From the NCBI RefSeq assembly GCF_014698335.1, contig NZ_JACJSV010000031.1:1-54149 (forward strand): DNA of 54,149 nucleotides, in the 5' to 3' direction. Of this stretch, positions 47,051 to 54,149 are shown one piece after another. The stretch's first letter is position 1. Each line of letters begins with the position of its first letter. The translations under genes were made by a program, and so were the position numbers. The notes beneath the pieces were generated by a model. That model had not been told where the DNA came from, made no database searches, and was given only the letters and a program-made list of their open reading frames with translations. The DNA comes from Microcystis viridis FACHB-1342 (GTDB lineage: Bacteria; Cyanobacteriota; Cyanobacteriia; Cyanobacteriales; Microcystaceae).

Positions 47051-47456
47051 TAAATGCTTACTGGTCAGGACTTTTAGGACTATTTTGAAAGAAGAAACTA
47101 TCAGTATAGACCTCGTTTCCACACAGAAACCAGAAGAGCCATAAATGAACAACAACACTATGTTAAGGAATGTAAAAGAGGCGGTTTTCGCTGCTGCATA
47201 CAGCTTTCTACCCTATTTACAAAACTTTATACAGCAGCGAAAACTTATGTCCGACTACTTAAACCAGAAGTATCTGGTACAATGCTCAAAAAGCATGGGC
47301 GACATACACCGTGCTAACTGCCCACCATCTGTTCTACGAGTACGAGGTAATACCCGTGTCTAATTGATTTATACCGCAAATACGCAACGCCAAATTTTGT
47401 TTTGCAAAGATGTCGCAGATTGTCCAAAATCCTCTAATGCCAATGAGTATCAGTTT
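47051..47456. other. Intergenic leader of the export locus with a 13 bp inverted repeat
   Basis: No convincing gene. A 72-codon frame from 47145 lacks a good ribosome-binding site and recognisable protein features. GTTTTCGCTGCTG (47184-47196) and its perfect inverse (47232-47244) enclose 35 bases; with one mismatch the arms extend to 17. Confidence 0.5.
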
Positions 47457-48035
47457 ATGAAATCATCTCAAACTGGTATTAATTTTCCCAATAACTCTGG
47501 TCGATTTCTCAGTGCTTTTCAGAGAAAACACTTAGAAAAAAGCCTAGAAAAAGGGTTGTCTAAGCGCCATTTTCAACGAATTCAAATTATGCTGCTGGCA
47601 GATGAGGGTAAAACCCAAACCCAAATTTGCCAAGAGTTGGGCTGTTCCCATAGTACAGCACGCCATTGGATAACCCTCGCCAAGTCTGGTCAGGCTCACC
47701 AGTGGAATAGTGGCCCAATTGGCAGACCTCAAACTGTAGACGAGGAATGCTTGCAGCGTTTGAGGAAGTTAGTCAGTCAAAGCCCTAGAGAAGTTAAAGT
47801 CCCTCACCGTGATTTTAGTTATTCGGCTTCCCGATGGACTGCTAAGAAACTCAGCGAGCACCTGAGCGCAGAATTAGGAATTAAAATCAGCGATCGCCAT
47901 ATCAACAGACTACTCAAACAAATGGGTTTATCTACCAGACCAAAATCGAATAACCTTGAAAAAAATGAGCCGAAAAAATCCAGTAAAAGCGGCATTGTGA
48001 TTAGGGACATTCCAGAGGAGGTGGCATTTTCTTAA
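47457..48035 (+). CDS. Helix-turn-helix protein related to IS630-type transposase DNA-binding domains
   Basis: 192 residues from the ATG at 47457; a longer frame from a TTG at 47364 is less likely. It contains an HTH region (KRHFQRIQIMLLADEGKTQT, then ICQELGCSHSTARHWI) and a second winged-helix-like part (RWTAKKLSEHLSAELGI, then ISDRHINRLLKQMG) as in the N-terminus of IS630-type transposases. No DDE catalytic domain is present, and the frame is closed by a basic tail. Its position directly before the C39 exporter (57 bases) suggests a domesticated transcription regulator of the export locus. Regulation is inferred. Confidence 0.65.
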   Translation: MKSSQTGINFPNNSGRFLSAFQRKHLEKSLEKGLSKRHFQRIQIMLLADEGKTQTQICQELGCSHSTARHWITLAKSGQAHQWNSGPIGRPQTVDEECLQRLRKLVSQSPREVKVPHRDFSYSASRWTAKKLSEHLSAELGIKISDRHINRLLKQMGLSTRPKSNNLEKNEPKKSSKSGIVIRDIPEEVAFS

Positions 48036-48092
48036 TCATCATGAAAAATCTATTAAGTGCTATTAAGTGTTTGCAACACTATCGAGGGAGAA

Positions 48093-50807
48093 ATGACTAC
48101 CAAAGAATATCTATCTGGTCTAATCGGTCAATTTTTATCAGAAGAGGATTTAGCCAGTTTAGTTGAGTCGGCTGAATTTTCAAAACCTAACCCCGGTTTG
48201 TTGTTGGAAAGTATCTCAGCATCCGATGGCTTATATATTTTGGTCGCTGGCAAAGTAAGACTGGTTAACAGTAGCCTGGACTTAATTAGCACCCTGCATC
48301 CGGCTCAACTATTTAGGGAATGTACTTTGTTTCCTGAAGCCGGTTTTTTAGATTATGCTGTCAGGGTTTCGCCTCAAGCAGAGCTATGTTATATTCCTGG
48401 TAAAGTTTTGCGCTCTATCATTCATAAAAATTCCCGATTTAAGGAGTATTTGTACAATTTAGCTACCGCTAAAGATAATGAACAAAAAAGTAAATTTTCC
48501 ATCAATACTCAACTAGATTTATCCGTAAACGACGACCAGGAACTAATTGCGGGAATTAGCACAATCAAAGATGAAATATATCTAAAAACCCACAAGCAAA
48601 AAGTTAACAAGGCTTATTTCCCTAGCCCCACTCAGCGCGTTACTCATCTATGGCAGCATATTACTAGACGCTATCCTTTTTTTGAGCAACAAAGTGGTTC
48701 TGACTGTGGTGCTGCTTGTTTAGTAATGGTTGCCCGTTATTGGGGCAAAAAGTTTAGTGTCAACCGCATTCGAGATATTGCTAATGTAGATGCCAATGGG
48801 GCTTCTTTGCGAGGACTATCCGCTGCGGCGGAAAGTATCGGATTTTCCACTAGACCAGTTAAAGCCAGTATTGACCAACTGGCTAAACAAAAATTACCCG
48901 CAATCGCTCACTGGGAAGGTAATCATTATATTGTCGTTTATGAAATCACTCGCAATCAAGTCATTGTTGCTGACCCTGCTATTGGTCAACGGAGTTTAAC
49001 ATATCCAGAATTTAAAACAGGTTGGCAGGGTTATACACTACTCCTACAACCGACAGCTTTAATCAAGGAACTCAAAAATCATACTACCCCATTTTGGCAA
49101 TTTTTTAATTTAGCCAGTCCTCACGGTCAAGTATTACTAGAAGTATTTATTGCTTCCTTAGTCATTCAAATTTTCGGATTAGTTACCCCACTATTTACTC
49201 AGTTACTCCTCGACCGGGTAGTTGTTCAAGGCAGTACATTAACCTTAACGGCTGTGGGATTAGGGTTAGTCATTTTTGGTTTATTTCGGGTTGCTTTGAC
49301 CGGATTACGACAATATCTCCTCGACCACACTGCCAACAAAGTAAATTTAGCCATGATTGTGGGATTTATTACCCACACTTTCCGATTACCCCTGCGTTTT
49401 TTTGAGTTTCGCTATGTGGGGGATATCATGGCCAGGGTGCAGGAAAACCGCAAGATTGAGAGATTTCTAACGGGTGAAGCCCTATCTATTGTATTAGATT
49501 TACTCACGGTCTTTATCTATGTGGGACTTATGTTCTGGTATAGCTGGAAAATGGCTTTACTGGCATTAGTCATTGTGCCACCTTTTTTCCTGCTTGCTAT
49601 CATTGCTACTCCTTTCCTACAAAAGATATCCAGAGAAATATTTGCGGCCTTAGCGGAAGAAAGTGGTTATTTAATCCAATCTTTGACTGGTGTACGCACG
49701 GTCAAATCTCTGGCAATTGAGCAAGTAGTGCGCTGGCGTTGGGAGGAGTTTCTCAACAAGTCAATTCGCAAAAACTTTTCTGGGCAGATTATTAGCAACC
49801 GACTCCAAGTATTTAGCTTAACCATTGAATCTTTAGTGACCACTGGGCTGCTTTGGTTTGGGGCTTGGTTAGTGATTCAAGGAGAATTAACCATCGGGCA
49901 GTTGGTGGCTTTTAATATGTTAATTGCCAATGTAATAAACCCTTTTCAGCGGTTAACGGTTCTATGGAATGAGTTACAGGAGGTAATTATTGCAGTGGAG
50001 CGAATTAATGATGTGATTGATACCGAACCAGAGGAAGATTTGCAATCTCAGGCTCGTTATTATTTAACAGATTTACGAGGAGATATTATTTTTGACAAGG
50101 TGACATTTCGTTACCACCCAGAAAGCGAAACTAATGTTTTAGAGAATCTCAGCTTTGAAATCAAAGCCGGACAGACTGTAGCTTTAGTGGGGCGTTCTGG
50201 TTCAGGAAAAACTACTATTTCTAAGCTAGTTTTGGGGCTATATACCCCTACAGATGGGAAGATTTTCATTGATGGTCATGACATAACTAGCATTTCTTTA
50301 TCTTCTTTGCGTCAAAGGGTTGGTGTTGTTGACCAGGATACTTTTTTATTTGGTGGCACAATTCGGGACAACTTGACCCTAGCGCGACCTTCTGCAACTC
50401 AGGCGGAAATTATCGAAGCCGCTCAATTAGCAGGTGCTGACGAGTTTATTCAAAAGTTACCGATGAGTTATGAAACCCAGATTGGTGAAGGTGGAGGGTT
50501 ATTGTCTGGTGGTCAACGGCAAAGATTAGCCATCGCTAGGGCGTTATTAGGCAATCCTCGTCTATTGATTTTTGATGAGGCAACTTCCCACTTAGATGTG
50601 GAGTCGGAGCGAATTATTCAGACTAATTTGAATAGAATTCTTAAGGGACGTACTACATTAATTATTGCCCATCGCTTATCTACCGTTAGAAATGCTCATA
50701 TAATTTTAGTTTTAGATAGAGGAGTATTAATAGAGCAAGGAAATCACGAGCAGTTAATGGCAAAAAAAGGGCATTACTACTATTTAAATCACCAGCAACT
50801 TAACTAA
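48093..50807 (+). CDS. ABC exporter with C39 leader peptidase and N-terminal cyclic-nucleotide-binding-like domain
   Basis: 904 residues from the ATG at 48093 (GAGGGAG 3-9 bases upstream; a GTG at 48057 adds 12 unlikely residues). Residues ~1-125 resemble a cNMP-binding beta-barrel (LYILVAGKVRLVNSSLDLIS). Residues ~195-325 are a C39 peptidase with catalytic C205 in QQSGSDCGAACL, H278 in GNHYIVVYE and D294 in ADPAIG. Six membrane segments follow (~335-610). The ATPase domain has GRSGSGKTT, LSGGQRQRLAIARALL and LLIFDEATSHLD. C39 exporters cut double-glycine leaders and secrete the core peptide. The likely substrate is the precursor at 53549-53707. The adaptor gene follows after 33 bases. Confidence 0.93.
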   Translation: MTTKEYLSGLIGQFLSEEDLASLVESAEFSKPNPGLLLESISASDGLYILVAGKVRLVNSSLDLISTLHPAQLFRECTLFPEAGFLDYAVRVSPQAELCYIPGKVLRSIIHKNSRFKEYLYNLATAKDNEQKSKFSINTQLDLSVNDDQELIAGISTIKDEIYLKTHKQKVNKAYFPSPTQRVTHLWQHITRRYPFFEQQSGSDCGAACLVMVARYWGKKFSVNRIRDIANVDANGASLRGLSAAAESIGFSTRPVKASIDQLAKQKLPAIAHWEGNHYIVVYEITRNQVIVADPAIGQRSLTYPEFKTGWQGYTLLLQPTALIKELKNHTTPFWQFFNLASPHGQVLLEVFIASLVIQIFGLVTPLFTQLLLDRVVVQGSTLTLTAVGLGLVIFGLFRVALTGLRQYLLDHTANKVNLAMIVGFITHTFRLPLRFFEFRYVGDIMARVQENRKIERFLTGEALSIVLDLLTVFIYVGLMFWYSWKMALLALVIVPPFFLLAIIATPFLQKISREIFAALAEESGYLIQSLTGVRTVKSLAIEQVVRWRWEEFLNKSIRKNFSGQIISNRLQVFSLTIESLVTTGLLWFGAWLVIQGELTIGQLVAFNMLIANVINPFQRLTVLWNELQEVIIAVERINDVIDTEPEEDLQSQARYYLTDLRGDIIFDKVTFRYHPESETNVLENLSFEIKAGQTVALVGRSGSGKTTISKLVLGLYTPTDGKIFIDGHDITSISLSSLRQRVGVVDQDTFLFGGTIRDNLTLARPSATQAEIIEAAQLAGADEFIQKLPMSYETQIGEGGGLLSGGQRQRLAIARALLGNPRLLIFDEATSHLDVESERIIQTNLNRILKGRTTLIIAHRLSTVRNAHIILVLDRGVLIEQGNHEQLMAKKGHYYYLNHQQLN

Positions 50808-50840
50808 TGTTCATAAATCTGAGCAAGATTTTCATAAATT

Positions 50841-52535
50841 ATGACCCAGTTTAATGAGATTAACCAAGCAGACTTAAATGGTCGTAAAAGCGACCAAAAT
50901 CTACCAGGAAGTAACCTAAATTCTTCGGCGGATTGGTCTTTTGCCACAAAGGAACTGTTGGATGCGTTACCTCAGCGGTGGACGCGAGGACTGCTCTATT
51001 TTTTAATCGTTTTTGTGGCGATCGCTTTGCCCTGGGGAATGTTGTCTCGGGTAGATGAAACGGGTAGTGCTAGGGGACGGTTAGAACCGCAAGGTGGTAC
51101 AATTAAGCAAAAGCTAAATTTAACCTATACATCTGCGGCTCTTAATTCCCAAACGGCTAAAGTTGAAATGCTAAATATTGAAGAAGGAGACATGGTAAAA
51201 GCTGGGGATATTTTAATGGAACTGGACAGTCTCCCTATTCGTGAGCGAATTACCCAACTGCAAATTCAACTACAAAGTCAAAATAATCGGCTGAATGCAC
51301 TAAAGCAACAAAAAAATCAACTAGAAACCGAACTGCGTACCCAAGAACGGCAAAATCAGTCCCAACAATTAGAGAAACTATCTCAGGTAGAACAAGCTCG
51401 ACAAACCTTTCAGTCTCTTAAGACAACATACAATTTGCAAGAACAGGAAAAACTGACTCAAATTGCTCAAGCGGAGCAAAATCTGGCAGCACTCAGAAGA
51501 ACCTTAAATTTACAAAGAGAAGAGAAACTGACTCAAGTTGCCCAAGCCAAACAACAGTTAGAGGATAGCAACACCGCTTATAATTTAGCAGAATTGCGCT
51601 TACAAAAAGCCTTGAGGGAAGTCGAACGTTACCAGAATCTTTTCCATAATGGGGTGATAGCGGAAGTTCGGGTCGTTGAACAGGAAAATATCGCCGATGA
51701 AAGACAAAGTATTTGGAAGCAAAGTCAAGCAGATATTGAGCAAGCCAGACTGCGATTAGAAGAGCAGAAAAGCAGTTATGAGAGAATTGTTAATCAAGGG
51801 AAGGCGGATATTGAGCAAGCAGAGTTACGATTAATCGAACAAAAGAGGATTTATCAGAGAATTGTTAATCAAGGGGAAGCGGACATTGAGCAAGCGAAGT
51901 TGCGTTTAGCCGAGCAAGAGAATAGTGTTCAAACCCTTACTCATGCGGGGGAAATTGCTCTGTCTAAAATTCAAGAACAGCTAAAAAGTTTGGATAGCCA
52001 AATCAGTAGTCTTAAATCTGAGGTGACGCAAACAAAGAAAGAAATTGATTCTTTGAAGTTTGAGTTAGAGAAACGGATTGTTAGAGCCCAAGAAGGAGGC
52101 ACTATTTTTAGTTTGCCGATTACTGGGGTGGGAGATGTGGTACAACAAGGAGGAATGATTGTAGAAATAGCGCCCCAAAAAGCGGATATTTTATTGAAAG
52201 CAGAAATGGCCACTACACAAAGTGGTTCATTACAGAAAGGAATGGCGGTTAAGATGAAGTTTGATGCTTATCCTTTTCAGGACTATGGCGTAGTTGATGG
52301 AAGTTTAATTAAAATTTCCCCAACCACCAAAATGCAAGAAACATCTCAGGGACGAGTAGCAATTTATGAACTAGAAATTCATTTAAATCAAACTTGTATT
52401 CCTAGTGCTAATGACTGTATTCCATTACGTCCGGGAGATACAGCTACCGCTGAGGTGGTGGTGCGTCAGCGTCGCGTTATTGATTTTATTCTTGACCCAT
52501 TCAAGAAGTTACAAAAAGGAGGTTTAGAATTGTAA
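50841..52535 (+). CDS. HlyD-family membrane fusion adaptor
   Basis: 564 residues. One membrane segment at 51-68 (LLYFLIVFVAIALPWGML) anchors it in the inner membrane. A lipoyl-like half-motif VKAGDILMELDSLPIRERI (near 115) is followed by a long coiled coil (~130-430) and then the second lipoyl half and beta-barrel (IVRAQEGGTIFSLPITGVGD). The coiled coil includes a tandem repeat, ADIEQARLRLEEQKSSYERI and RIVNQGKADIEQAELRLIEQ, of ~27 residues. It bridges the ABC exporter to an outer-membrane channel, for which no gene lies in the window. Part of the export operon, 33 bases after the exporter and 51 before the isomerase. Confidence 0.93.
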   Translation: MTQFNEINQADLNGRKSDQNLPGSNLNSSADWSFATKELLDALPQRWTRGLLYFLIVFVAIALPWGMLSRVDETGSARGRLEPQGGTIKQKLNLTYTSAALNSQTAKVEMLNIEEGDMVKAGDILMELDSLPIRERITQLQIQLQSQNNRLNALKQQKNQLETELRTQERQNQSQQLEKLSQVEQARQTFQSLKTTYNLQEQEKLTQIAQAEQNLAALRRTLNLQREEKLTQVAQAKQQLEDSNTAYNLAELRLQKALREVERYQNLFHNGVIAEVRVVEQENIADERQSIWKQSQADIEQARLRLEEQKSSYERIVNQGKADIEQAELRLIEQKRIYQRIVNQGEADIEQAKLRLAEQENSVQTLTHAGEIALSKIQEQLKSLDSQISSLKSEVTQTKKEIDSLKFELEKRIVRAQEGGTIFSLPITGVGDVVQQGGMIVEIAPQKADILLKAEMATTQSGSLQKGMAVKMKFDAYPFQDYGVVDGSLIKISPTTKMQETSQGRVAIYELEIHLNQTCIPSANDCIPLRPGDTATAEVVVRQRRVIDFILDPFKKLQKGGLEL

Positions 52536-52586
52536 AAACTTTTTGGCAATCTCTCGATGTTGTAGTTTTTTCAGGAAAAATTAATC

Positions 52587-53000
52587 ATGTCACAATCTAT
52601 TACCATTACTGCTGAAGATATTCTGAAACAAGTTAAGCTGTCTTTAAAAACTTCTGAACTCATAGAAGCAATTATTACCCGTAAAATGATCGCCAATACG
52701 GCAGAAGAGGTAGGAATCAAGCTAGAAGCTGAGGATCTTCAAGAGATGGCAGACAAATACCGAAAAATGTATAAACTTCTTAGTGAAGAGGATACCTGGG
52801 CTTGGATGAAAAAAAATCATCTGTCTTTAGATGATTTTGAAGAATTTGTGTACTATCAAGGTCTTGCCAGCAAACTAGCTGTTCATCTTTTTGCGGATAA
52901 AATTGAGCCATATTTTTATGAGCATCAATTAGATTATGCTGGGGTAGTGATGTATGAAGTGGTGTTAGAGGATGAAGATTTAGCGATGGAATTATTTTAA
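52587..53000 (+). pseudogene. N-terminal part of SurA-like peptidylprolyl isomerase, cut by a MITE
   Basis: 137 codons with the helical SurA N-terminal build (SQSITITAEDILKQVKLSLK; WAWMKKNHLSLDDFEEFVYY) and the first strand of the PPIC-type domain (GVVMYEVVLEDEDLAMELF). The stop TAA is made by host TA plus the first base of the MITE. Without the MITE the frame continues as Y-S-I-Q-E-G-E into 53122. The complete protein would have 248 residues. Such isomerases often accompany C39/HlyD exporters in cyanobacteria. The N-terminal part alone could still be made. Confidence 0.85.
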
Positions 53001-53100
53001 GTAGTCATGCAAAATAAATTTCCTAGTGAAGACAGGCAAGAGGCAATAGGCAAGAGGCAAAAGCTTTATCGAAATGTGTAATTAATTTTGCTTAGGTACT
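53000..53100. mobile_element. MITE copy 3, 101 bp, inserted in the isomerase gene
   Basis: Ends AGTAGTCATGCAAAAT (left) and ATTTTGCTTAGGTACT (right) are imperfect inverted repeats. TA flanks both sides (52998-52999 and 53101-53102), the target duplication expected of IS630/Tc1-mariner-type elements. The interior holds GGCAAGAGGCAATAGGCAAG stutters. No coding capacity. Confidence 0.85.
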
Positions 53101-53121
53101 TATTCTATTCAGGAAGGGGAA

Positions 53122-53436
53122 ATGAGTTTCTATGATGTGGCTCACAAGTATATTGAGGATAAAGAGTTACGCCGAAAAGGAGGATATCGAGGAATATTAT
53201 ATCGTAAAGATTTGAAGCCAGAGATTTCGGCTGCTGTTTTTGCGGCGACACCACCAGAGGTTCTTAAACCGATTGTGACTTCTAAGGGAGTGCATCTAAT
53301 TTTAGTCGAAGAGATTATTGAAAGGAAGCTAGACAACTGGCTTCGCAATAAAATTGCTGGAGATTTATTTAACGATTGGGTTAGTAACTCTCTGATTGAT
53401 TTCCAAGCTAATAAAAATATTGAGATTTGCAATTAA
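53122..53436 (+). pseudogene. C-terminal part of the MITE-split peptidylprolyl isomerase
   Basis: 104 codons, the rest of the PPIC-type domain: MSFYDVAHKYIEDKELRRKG, KPEISAAVFA, and IVTSKGVHLILVEEIIERKL, followed by a helical tail. The internal ATG at 53122 has GGAAGGGGAA in front and might serve as a start by chance. It is homologous to the remnant at 46730-46966. The gene converges on the precursor peptide gene, with a shared terminator. Confidence 0.85.
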
Positions 53437-53458
53437 GTTTTTTTAAAAAACATCAAAT

Positions 53459-53495
53459 AAACCGAGATAATAAAACTATCTCGGTTTCATTTTTT
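53459..53495. terminator. Bidirectional terminator between the export operon and the precursor gene
   Basis: AAACCGAGATA (53459-53469) and TATCTCGGTTT (53477-53487) pair perfectly over 11 bases around a 7-base loop, with a T-run at 53490-53495 on the plus strand and an A-run upstream (T-run on the minus strand). It serves the two convergent transcripts. Confidence 0.92.
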
Positions 53496-53548
53496 GGGAA
53501 CCTCGAAAAATCATAACAAAAGCAATTAATCAAAGTCTCCTATTCTAT

Positions 53549-53707
53549 TCACACCTCGATGCAAAACAAAGTCCACGTAATTATGACACGACAACCTCCT
53601 AATGTATCAAGCATTTCCGAATCGGTCAATTCATGCATATAACTTTCAGAATCCGAGAACAAATCTGCACCAGCAGGACGTAAGTCAGAAATAGTAATAT
53701 TAGCCAT
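53549..53707 (-). CDS. Double-glycine precursor peptide (bacteriocin/RiPP-like)
   Basis: 52 residues. The leader (1-38) begins MANITISDLRPAGADLFSDS and ends in a double glycine at G37-G38. The sites expected by C39 peptidases are present: L27 at -12, E31 at -8, M32 at -7, with Thr at -4 in place of the usual hydrophobic residue. The core of 14 residues, CRVIITWTLFCIEV, has Cys at positions 1 and 11, which could form a disulfide or thioether. The AGAGGAA sequence at 53714-53720 lies 6 bases before the ATG. Its neighbour on the opposite strand is the C39/HlyD export operon, so it is the probable cargo. No modification enzyme is in the window. Leaders starting ...SDLRPAG.DLF.DSES are, to my knowledge, a cyanobacterial type. 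Confidence 0.82.
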   Translation of the reverse strand: MANITISDLRPAGADLFSDSESYMHELTDSEMLDTLGGCRVIITWTLFCIEV

Positions 53708-53902
53708 TTTCGTTTCCTCTTGGAATAAGTTTTACTTTGAGGTAATCAGATTAATTATGCTCTTCCTTTCCCTATGACTCTTATTATTGCCTAACTCTCC
53801 AATAATGACAATAGCTTGAGCAACTTTAAGGTTCATCTAACTAGCACAATTATGTCTCAAATTCACCGACCAAAACACCGTAATTTCATGTAGATGGCCA
53901 AT
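53708..53902 (-). promoter_or_regulatory. Upstream region of the precursor peptide gene
   Basis: 195 bp between the IS30 transposase stop and the precursor start. It holds the ribosome-binding site AGAGGAA at 53714-53720. A -10/-35 pair cannot be assigned with confidence; no further small double-glycine ORF was found here. Confidence 0.4.
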
Positions 53903-54149
53903 TCAAGTCTGAATTGCATCACTGTCTGATCTACCTTTATAGAATACCTCATTCGGGGTACGATAGTCAAGACATTTTCGAGGACGATTGTTAATCAAGT
54001 TTACGGCTCTTTCCACCTCCTCTGGCTTAACGATTTTAAAATTCGTTCCCTTGGGGAAAAATTGTCTTAACAGTCCATTGGTATGCTCGTTTAATCCCCT
54101 CTCCCACGAATGATAAGGAGTAGCAAAATAAAAATCTGCTCCTAGTTTC
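53903..54149 (-). CDS. IS30-family transposase, C-terminal end (partial)
   Basis: 82 codons at the window edge, 5' part missing. ADFYFATPYHSWERGLNEHT followed by NGLLRQFFPKGTNF is the block around the catalytic Glu of IS30-family DDE transposases, and RPRKCLDYRTPNEVFY is the usual C-terminus. The stop at 53903-53905 is followed by the likely terminal inverted repeat of the element (GCAATTCAGACTTGAATTGGC lies across the stop). It sits 195 bases upstream of the precursor peptide gene, so it may supply or disturb its promoter. Confidence 0.9.
   Translation of the reverse strand, partial: KLGADFYFATPYHSWERGLNEHTNGLLRQFFPKGTNFKIVKPEEVERAVNLINNRPRKCLDYRTPNEVFYKGRSDSDAIQT

Noticed and set aside
47145-47363. 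72-codon frame that might be a second precursor peptide
   Set aside because: No double-glycine leader pattern, no good ribosome-binding site, and the frame runs through the 47184-47244 inverted repeat.

Overview
The window looks like a chromosomal segment of a cyanobacterium, most likely Microcystis. The grounds are a low-GC backbone, many GCGATCGC (HIP1) palindromes inside ordinary genes, a CemA/PxcA-type gene, the asd-dapA-rnj / tig-clpP-clpX arrangement common in cyanobacteria, stuttering CAGTTAT/CAGTGAT-type intergenic repeats, and a very high load of decayed insertion sequences and small repeats. The species call is inference from sequence character; no database was searched.

Layout. 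1-7 kb: a PD-(D/E)XK-like protein, proS, then a PLP decarboxylase with an extra C-terminal domain, sitting between two direct copies of a ~300 bp repeat, followed by a 1.5 kb stretch of transposase remnants. 7-16.5 kb: valS, a tiny conserved-looking ORF, a GC-rich RTX/calcium-binding secreted protein that looks foreign, two small cyanobacterial proteins and hemB. 16.6-26 kb: a P-type cation ATPase, a helicase-like 'recombinase', pxcA, and a Ser/Thr kinase fused to a seven-bladed WD40 propeller. 26.2-27.7 kb: vapBC, a DUF433/DUF5615 toxin-antitoxin-like pair and a broken second vapB 5' end. 27.8-39.1 kb: housekeeping genes (dxs, larB-like, rnj, dapA, asd on the minus strand; tig, clpP, clpX on the plus strand), followed by a DUF104/PemK pair.

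Two accessory systems stand out. (1) 39.8-45.5 kb, minus strand: four tightly packed genes in the order membrane-anchored coiled-coil protein, protein with an intact HEFGH zinc-metallopeptidase motif, paralogue in which all three predicted zinc ligands are replaced, and a large TPR protein. I do not recognise this active/inactive pair as a named system. (2) 47.4-53.7 kb: a peptide-export locus with a helix-turn-helix protein, an ABC exporter carrying a C39 leader peptidase, an HlyD-type adaptor and a SurA-like peptidylprolyl isomerase. It converges on an overlooked 52-residue double-glycine precursor peptide encoded on the minus strand at 53549-53707. The isomerase gene is split by a 101 bp MITE; removing the MITE plus one TA restores one continuous frame. 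Related MITEs with TA flanks lie at 19714-19808 (inside the stop codon of the recombinase gene) and 46958-47050 (next to a second, truncated isomerase remnant). The window ends inside an IS30-family transposase.

All calls rest on reading the sequence and on knowledge of protein families.
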